DNA of 64,000 nucleotides from CAYTLW01 sp964438735 (lineage in GTDB: Bacteria; Myxococcota_A; UBA9042). The translations under genes and the position numbers were made by a program. A model generated the notes under the pieces. The model saw only the letters and a list, made by a program, of their open reading frames with translations. It was not told where the DNA came from and did no database searches. Where the stretch lies: the NCBI GenBank assembly GCA_964438735.1, contig CAYTLW010000001.1, forward strand, positions 62,001 through 126,000, read 5' to 3'. Every line of letters starts with the position of its first letter. The stretch's first letter is position 1. Of the stretch, positions 59,502 to 64,000 are shown piece by piece.

Positions 59502-60389
59502 TCAGGCGCCTACGCGCACTTCGAATCCTTCACGTGCAGCGAATACGAAGAGCTGGCTGCCGTGGCGCTCAGCGCGCGCCTGGCAGCCCGCGACCAGGCG
59601 CTTGATGTCGTCATCACTGTGCATCGGGTCGTGGTGGAAGAGCGCGAGCTGAGACACTTCGGCCTGTACCGCAAGGTCGACGGTGGTCGTCGCGCGCGGA
59701 TGGCCCCACCCCGCTTTGCTGGGGTATTCGGCGTCGGTGTATTGGGAGTCGGCGATCAACAGATCGGCGCCGTGGCAGAACTGGACCAGATCTTCCGGCA
59801 GAACGCGCAGATCGCGCGGGCGATTGATCGGACTATCGAGGTCCGGCAGCAACTGATCCAGCTCCGTATCGGTGGCGTAGACCACCTTCTGGCCGTCTTT
59901 CTCGAAGCAATAGGCCCAGCAGCCGCCAGGATGATTCTGGGCCATGCAGCTGACCTGCACGCCTTCGATCTGCTTGGAGCCATCGCCCAGGTCGGCGGCC
60001 ACGATATTGCCGCCCAGGTCGCCGTAGTCGACCGGGAAATAGGCGCTGGACATCTGCCCGGACAGCAGCCGGTGGTAGCGGGTATCGCCGACAGTGGTGC
60101 CATAGATGTGGAAGGTGTGACTGGGGATGTAGATGGGCGCGAAGAACGGGAATCCCTGGATGTGATCCCAATGCATGTGGCTGAACAGGAAGTGGGCCGT
60201 GATCGGGCCGCCGCCTCGACTCAGCAGGTCGATGCCCAGCTCGCGCAGACCGGAACCGCCATCACAGATGAACAGCGAATCGCCGAAGCGCACCTCGACG
60301 CAGGGTGTATTGCCGCCATGCACGGAGGTGGTCGGCCCCGGCGTGGGGATCGAACCTCGCACACCCCAGAAGGTGACGTAGAACGACAT
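59502..60389 (-). CDS. Metallo-beta-lactamase-fold hydrolase
   Basis: A 295-residue enzyme: GVRGSIPTPGPTTSVHGGNTPCVEV at the start, the zinc motif SHMHWDHIQG, later VYATDTEL, and DSQYTDAEY and FHHDPMHSDDDI. This is the group of cytosolic MBL phosphodiesterase-like enzymes related to cyclic-nucleotide phosphodiesterases and RNase Z-like hydrolases. The ATG at 60389 overlaps the stop of the FHA gene (TGATG), so the two are coupled. A cyclic-nucleotide substrate is possible but not shown. Confidence 0.9.
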   Translation of the reverse strand: MSFYVTFWGVRGSIPTPGPTTSVHGGNTPCVEVRFGDSLFICDGGSGLRELGIDLLSRGGGPITAHFLFSHMHWDHIQGFPFFAPIYIPSHTFHIYGTTVGDTRYHRLLSGQMSSAYFPVDYGDLGGNIVAADLGDGSKQIEGVQVSCMAQNHPGGCWAYCFEKDGQKVVYATDTELDQLLPDLDSPINRPRDLRVLPEDLVQFCHGADLLIADSQYTDAEYPSKAGWGHPRATTTVDLAVQAEVSQLALFHHDPMHSDDDIKRLVAGCQARAERHGSQLFVFAAREGFEVRVGA

Positions 60390-60796
60390 CAATAGCCCCG
60401 GAAGTAGCGCATCACGACGTTGCCGAATTGGACCATGTCGCCATCGCGCAAGGTGGCGGAGTGGACTCTCACTTCGTTGACGTAGATGCCGTTGCTGCTC
60501 ATCAGGTCGGTCACTTTGAAGCCGTTACGGCATCGCTCGACGCGGGCATGGCGGCGCGACAAGGAGGCAGCGTTCAGGGTCACATCCGCCTGGGCGGAGC
60601 GACCGACGACGACGGGTTGGTCGAGCAACCGGATGGACAGCGTCTGGCCGTCGCCCCCTGCGATGATCTGCAGCAGGTGCGGACGATCCGGGATCATCGC
60701 CTGCAGGACAGAGATGTCCGCGGCGGTCGTGGCTGCGAATGCCGCCAACTCAGCCGGGTTGCCATGCAAGGTCTCGTCTATCCCGTTGCCGCTCAT
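60389..60796 (-). CDS. FHA-domain protein
   Basis: A 135-residue cytosolic protein with GGAGG 4 bases before the ATG. Residues about 40-130 form an FHA domain: VVVGRSAQADVTL, SLSRRHARVE, DLMSSNGIYVN and LRDGDMVQFG, with the key Arg, Ser, His and Asn present, so it should bind phospho-Thr. It is the first gene of a pair with the MBL hydrolase and could bring that enzyme under control of the Ser/Thr kinases of this genome. This is an inference. Confidence 0.93.
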   Translation of the reverse strand: MSGNGIDETLHGNPAELAAFAATTAADISVLQAMIPDRPHLLQIIAGGDGQTLSIRLLDQPVVVGRSAQADVTLNAASLSRRHARVERCRNGFKVTDLMSSNGIYVNEVRVHSATLRDGDMVQFGNVVMRYFRGY

Positions 60797-60903
60797 CGGG
60801 CCTCCGTGCGCCAAGAAAGGTACCGCGCCCGCGGCAGGATTCAAACCCCCGGCGTGCGATCCTGGCGCGAGAATCATGGCTTGTCTGACCACAATCACGG
60901 CGC

Positions 60904-60933
60904 TTGTGGGCGCCGGGTCGGCGCGGGTAGGCT
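60904..60933 (+). promoter_or_regulatory. Promoter TTGTGG-18-TAGGCT of the TPR gene
   Basis: TTGTGG at 60904-60909, 18 bases, TAGGCT at 60928-60933. The leader to the ATG at 60963 would be about 23 bases and holds GGGAGG. Confidence 0.55.
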
Positions 60934-60962
60934 CCGATACCGTGGAAGATGGGAGGTGGCAG

Positions 60963-62414
60963 ATGGCGAGTGCACGTGTCGGGATCGCCCTGTGCAGCTG
61001 CCTGGCGCTGCTGGTCTCCGCGGAGGCCGCCCACGCGGCGCCCGCTGCCGACGGTGACCTCTACGTCCTGCTGCCCGAGGCCGCATCGACCCTGGCCGCG
61101 CTGCTCGATGTCGATCGGCCTCTACAGGATGGCAAGAGATTGAGCGCCGCCATCGAGAAGGATCGGGTGCGCGTCTGGGTCGGCGCCAGGTCGGCGCCCG
61201 AGTTGTCCATCACCCTTCGACATCAGAGCGCGGCTGGCTTTCCAGCCATGCCGGTTGGCGACACGGCCCTGGTACCAGAGCCGGGACCTGTGCCTGCGGC
61301 GCTGCTCGAACAGGTCGCCGACCGGCTGCGTGCCGGCGAAGGCAAGCTGCCATGGACGCGCCCGCCAGCGCCGAAGCACCCCGAACGGCAGCCCCAGGTC
61401 TTTCGCAAACTGCTCGTCGCCGGCGATATCGGCGCCGCGTCTGCGCTGATTGCGGCGACTCCCGAAGACCGGGTGTGCGCCCTGGCCGAAGCGTTGCGCG
61501 CCTTGGAGGAGTCCGGCGATTGGGCCACTGTGCGACAACTTGCCAGCGCCATCCGCGCCAGATCGCCCATGTGCCATGCCGCCTGGGCCACCGCGCTATT
61601 TGCCCTGGCCCGACAAGACGAAGGCGCCTCAGCGGTGAAGGAGGCGCAAGATGCGGTCGCCCGCTTTGCCAATCGGCCGTTGGTGCTCGAAGCGGCTTCG
61701 GCGGTGTTTATGCGCGCCGGGCGCCCCGACCTCGCCTCCAAGGCGCTCTACGCAGCCGGTAAGGCAGATCCCGCCGACGCCGGCAGATTGCGCCAGCTGG
61801 CCGCCGCCGTGCTGGCTTCGATCGACGGCGATCCGGTCGCCCGTCAGGCCGAAGAGGCCCGGCTGAAGGAAGTGCTCGCGCGCACGCCGAACTGGCCGGT
61901 GGCACGTTTCGTACTCGGTGTGCTGCGCCACTACGAAGCCGATTTCGAGGCCTCCAACGCCCTGCTACTGCCTCTGGCCGAAGTCGTCGGCGGCGACCGC
62001 CTGGCGGTCTACCTGGCCCTCAATGACTTCAACCTCGGCCGCAGGGAGGCTGCCCTGGCGCGGCTGGCCGAGGCCGCGTCCGGCACCGACGACAACGAGA
62101 CCGATCCCGATGTCTGGTATGCGCGGGCCGAGATTCAGCGCGACACCGAGCGCAAGCAGGCCATCGCTGACCTGCAGCGCTACCTGCGAGCGAGCGGACG
62201 CAGCCCCTTCACCAGCGCCGACAAACGCACCCGCGTTCGCCAACTCATCGACGCCCTGCAGGCCTGCGAGCGGGACGGCACGGCGCGTTGCGATGGGCCT
62301 TGGGAACATCCGCGAGACGTCGCTTCGGGACCCGCCGACCACTGGCCGTGGGCCGCCGGAGCGCTCGCCTTCCTGCTGGTCGTGGCCTGGTGGTGGCGTC
62401 GGAAGTCGCGATGA
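60963..62414 (+). CDS. Exported TPR protein with C-terminal membrane anchor
   Basis: A 483-residue protein; GGGAGG 6 bases before the ATG. Signal peptide to about residue 27 (AHAA). The middle has helical TPR-like repeats (GAASALIAATPEDRVCALAEALRALEE to LASKALYAAGKADPADAGRLRQLAAAVL). The C terminus is one hydrophobic helix followed by WWWRRKSR, which anchors it in the membrane from outside; it recalls a MYXO-CTERM tail without the Cys. Its stop overlaps the ATG of the next membrane-protein gene. Function unknown. Confidence 0.8.
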   Translation: MASARVGIALCSCLALLVSAEAAHAAPAADGDLYVLLPEAASTLAALLDVDRPLQDGKRLSAAIEKDRVRVWVGARSAPELSITLRHQSAAGFPAMPVGDTALVPEPGPVPAALLEQVADRLRAGEGKLPWTRPPAPKHPERQPQVFRKLLVAGDIGAASALIAATPEDRVCALAEALRALEESGDWATVRQLASAIRARSPMCHAAWATALFALARQDEGASAVKEAQDAVARFANRPLVLEAASAVFMRAGRPDLASKALYAAGKADPADAGRLRQLAAAVLASIDGDPVARQAEEARLKEVLARTPNWPVARFVLGVLRHYEADFEASNALLLPLAEVVGGDRLAVYLALNDFNLGRREAALARLAEAASGTDDNETDPDVWYARAEIQRDTERKQAIADLQRYLRASGRSPFTSADKRTRVRQLIDALQACERDGTARCDGPWEHPRDVASGPADHWPWAAGALAFLLVVAWWWRRKSR

Positions 62415-64000
62415 CAACAGGGACGGGGGCGCGGAGCCTTCGATTCGGACCCCGGCTGTTGCTGCTGGCAAGCCTGAGCGCGGCCTTGTTCCTGCCTTCG
62501 ACCTCGACCGGTCGCTCCGCGAGCGAGCGCGCTTCGACTGCACTCGATGCGGCCATGTTGAGCACGCTGCTGACTCCCCTGGACGCCGATCATCGCGGCC
62601 GCCTGGAGCATGTGGAGGTGACGCCTGGACGCGCGGTGATTCGTCACCGACTGCCATCGGGCGGTGCCCTGCACATGGTGCTGGTGCCCGCCGACAGCGA
62701 CGAACCAGCCTACGCCACGTTGCCGTCGCTGCGCCTGTACCACCGTCGGCTGCCGCCAGGCGCCGACGCTACCCAGGTGGGCGCGCTGCTGGACGCCGTG
62801 GTGAACAGATTGAAGGAAGTCGACACGGGCCAATGGCGCCTGCCGCAGCGCACAGCCCGCGACGCTCACCCGGAAGCTGGTCCGTGGCGACGTCAGCACC
62901 TGGGGCTCGGCTTCGGGCTGTTGGTCCTGGCGCTGCTGCTCCTGCCGGTGGTGGCCTGGCGCGCTGCGCAGGCGTTCAAGGGACTCGACCGCAGGTCCCG
63001 TCTTGTGCTCTTCCTGCTGCTCGGAGCGGCCGCCGTGCTGCGGGTGATCATCGCGCCGCACCAGGTGGTGACCATGTACGTGGGCTATCGGCTGGTCGAC
63101 GCCGCAGACACGCTGGACCAGATCTTCCGGTATGGAGTGGGCGTGCAGGTGCAGTGGCACGCGCTCCTGCGCCTGTTGGGTGCGGATCACGCGCACCTGA
63201 TCGGGACCCACGCTTTCGTCGGCGTCGCCACGGCAGGTCTGCTGGCCGCGGCGTTGCTGCGTGCGGGATGGCCCGGTCGCCAGGTGCTGGGCGGCCTGGC
63301 CCTGATCGCCTGGCTGCCGCTGCTCGTCTGGTCGGACGCATCGGACAGCCTGCACGTGCTGATCCTGTTCTGGTCGGCGGCATCCCTTCTCGCGGCCATC
63401 TCCTTTGCACGCGATGGTCGCTGGATCGACGCCGCGGCGGCCGTGGTCTGCCTCGCCCTGGCTGCTCATGGACGGCCGGAGCATGTGCTCTTCGGCCCGC
63501 TGTGGGTCGGCGTGATGATCGCCGCCATGCGCGCTGGCGGGCAGACCGAAGGTGCGACCTTTCACCCGCGCGCCGGCCTCCTGGCGTGGTTGGGTATGGC
63601 CGCGGTGTTTGCGCTCCTGGTGGCGCCGCAGGCGCTATACGCCCGGGCCATGGGTGGCCCCCCGGCGGCACCCCCCACCCNNNNNNNNNNGGGGGCGACC
63701 CGGGGGGCCCCCACCGCCCGCCCCCCCCCCCCCCCCCCCCCCCCCCCGCCGACTCCTGGCCGGGCAGCCTGGCCGAACTGCTGGTCCATCTGCCGGGTTC
63801 CTTGTTGGAACGCAACGTGCTGCTCGATCGCACCCTGCTGCCGTCGGCCCTGACGTTGGCGGCCATCGGCGCGTTGGTCTCCCTGGGTTCGCCAGCCGTC
63901 CTGCGACTGCGCATCGGCTGGTTCGCCGTGGGGCTGGCCTGGATGTGCATGTACTACATCGACCTGTCACCCGCTTCGCAGCCCAGGCTGCAAGTGGTGA
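62411..64000 (+). CDS. Polytopic membrane protein, GT-C-like (cut by the gap and the window end)
   Basis: The ATG overlaps the previous stop (ATGA). The visible first part has a signal anchor, an exported domain of about 130 residues, then several membrane helices (GLGFGLLVLALLLLPVVAW and others) as in GT-C glycosyltransferase-like proteins. The frame runs into the run of N at 63681. After the gap and the poly-C run a fitting frame resumes at about 63751 (DSWPGSLAELLVHLPGSLL) with more membrane helices and is open to the last base. The length of the gap is unknown, so the reading frame across it cannot be checked. Confidence 0.65.
63681..63747. other. Scaffold gap with flanking low-quality runs
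   Basis: Ten N at 63681-63690, G- and C-rich sequence after it and 27 C at 63721-63747. This looks like a scaffolding join or poor-quality reads rather than real sequence. Confidence 0.95.

Noticed and set aside
63721..63747. A 27-base poly-C tract as a phase-variation switch.
   Set aside because: It is next to a run of N and other odd C/G runs, so it is more likely an assembly artefact.

Overview
The window is about 64 kb of high-GC, gene-dense DNA from a draft assembly: a 10-base run of N beside a 27-base poly-C run lies near the right end. The content suggests a Myxococcota or other deltaproteobacterial-type predator or saprophyte. Evidence for this is many secreted lipoproteins with Asp/Ala/Thr-rich linkers and Cys-rich CDDGNPCT-type repeats, a MYXO-CTERM-like tail, PilZ-TPR and FHA proteins, eukaryote-like Ser/Thr kinases, and a LexA operator that fits the Myxococcus-type consensus as I remember it. 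No rRNA, tRNA, CRISPR array, transposase or phage gene was seen. Layout, left to right: the 3' part of a suf iron-sulfur operon (sufD partial, sufS, sufU-like; 1-2776); a small exported protein and a large surface lipoprotein (2.9-5.1 kb); a GntR/UTRA-like regulator with an MFS transporter carrying a nucleoside-deoxyribosyltransferase-like C-terminal domain (5.1-8.0 kb); a Gly-rich lipoprotein, asd, a metallophosphatase lipoprotein and an alpha/beta-hydrolase lipoprotein (8.2-13.6 kb); two small membrane proteins and a membrane-TPR protein (13.7-16.2 kb); a solitary tandem-BMC protein followed by a zinc-ribbon methyltransferase (16.3-18.0 kb). Next come a somatomedin-B/Cys-repeat lipoprotein, a LysM/MepA-like peptidase, an RRM protein and a PilZ-TPR protein (18.0-23.6 kb); a START-domain protein coupled to an exported Cys-based phosphatase (23.9-25.5 kb); and an Nramp-like transporter joined in frame to an M49-like metallopeptidase (25.5-28.8 kb). 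Then follow dinB under an SOS-type promoter, a VCBS/UnbV/TlpA/TPR gene split by one in-frame TGA, and two more lipoproteins (28.9-36.4 kb). From 36.5 to 38.7 kb a DAHP synthase is coupled to a chorismatase-like protein. From 38.9 to 44.8 kb lie a 951-residue Cys-rich lipoprotein, a P-domain/Gly-rich exported protein and a small lipoprotein. The right part holds an enolase-superfamily enzyme, two Ser/Thr kinases (the second with a frameshifted PEGA tail), a TPR protein broken at a poly-C run, a propeller lipoprotein, an NlpC/P60-like protein with a MYXO-CTERM-like tail, a DUF938 methyltransferase, a TPR protein, two radical-SAM proteins, an MBL hydrolase, an FHA protein, a TPR protein and a membrane protein cut by the scaffold gap. 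Genes are packed in short operons with frequent ATGA overlaps. A recurring promoter form, TTGNNN-(17-18)-TAGGCT, appears before at least five genes and gives an internally consistent view of housekeeping transcription. Two apparent frameshifts in C-rich runs and one in-frame stop may be assembly errors or real; these should be checked on reads before any gene is called a pseudogene.
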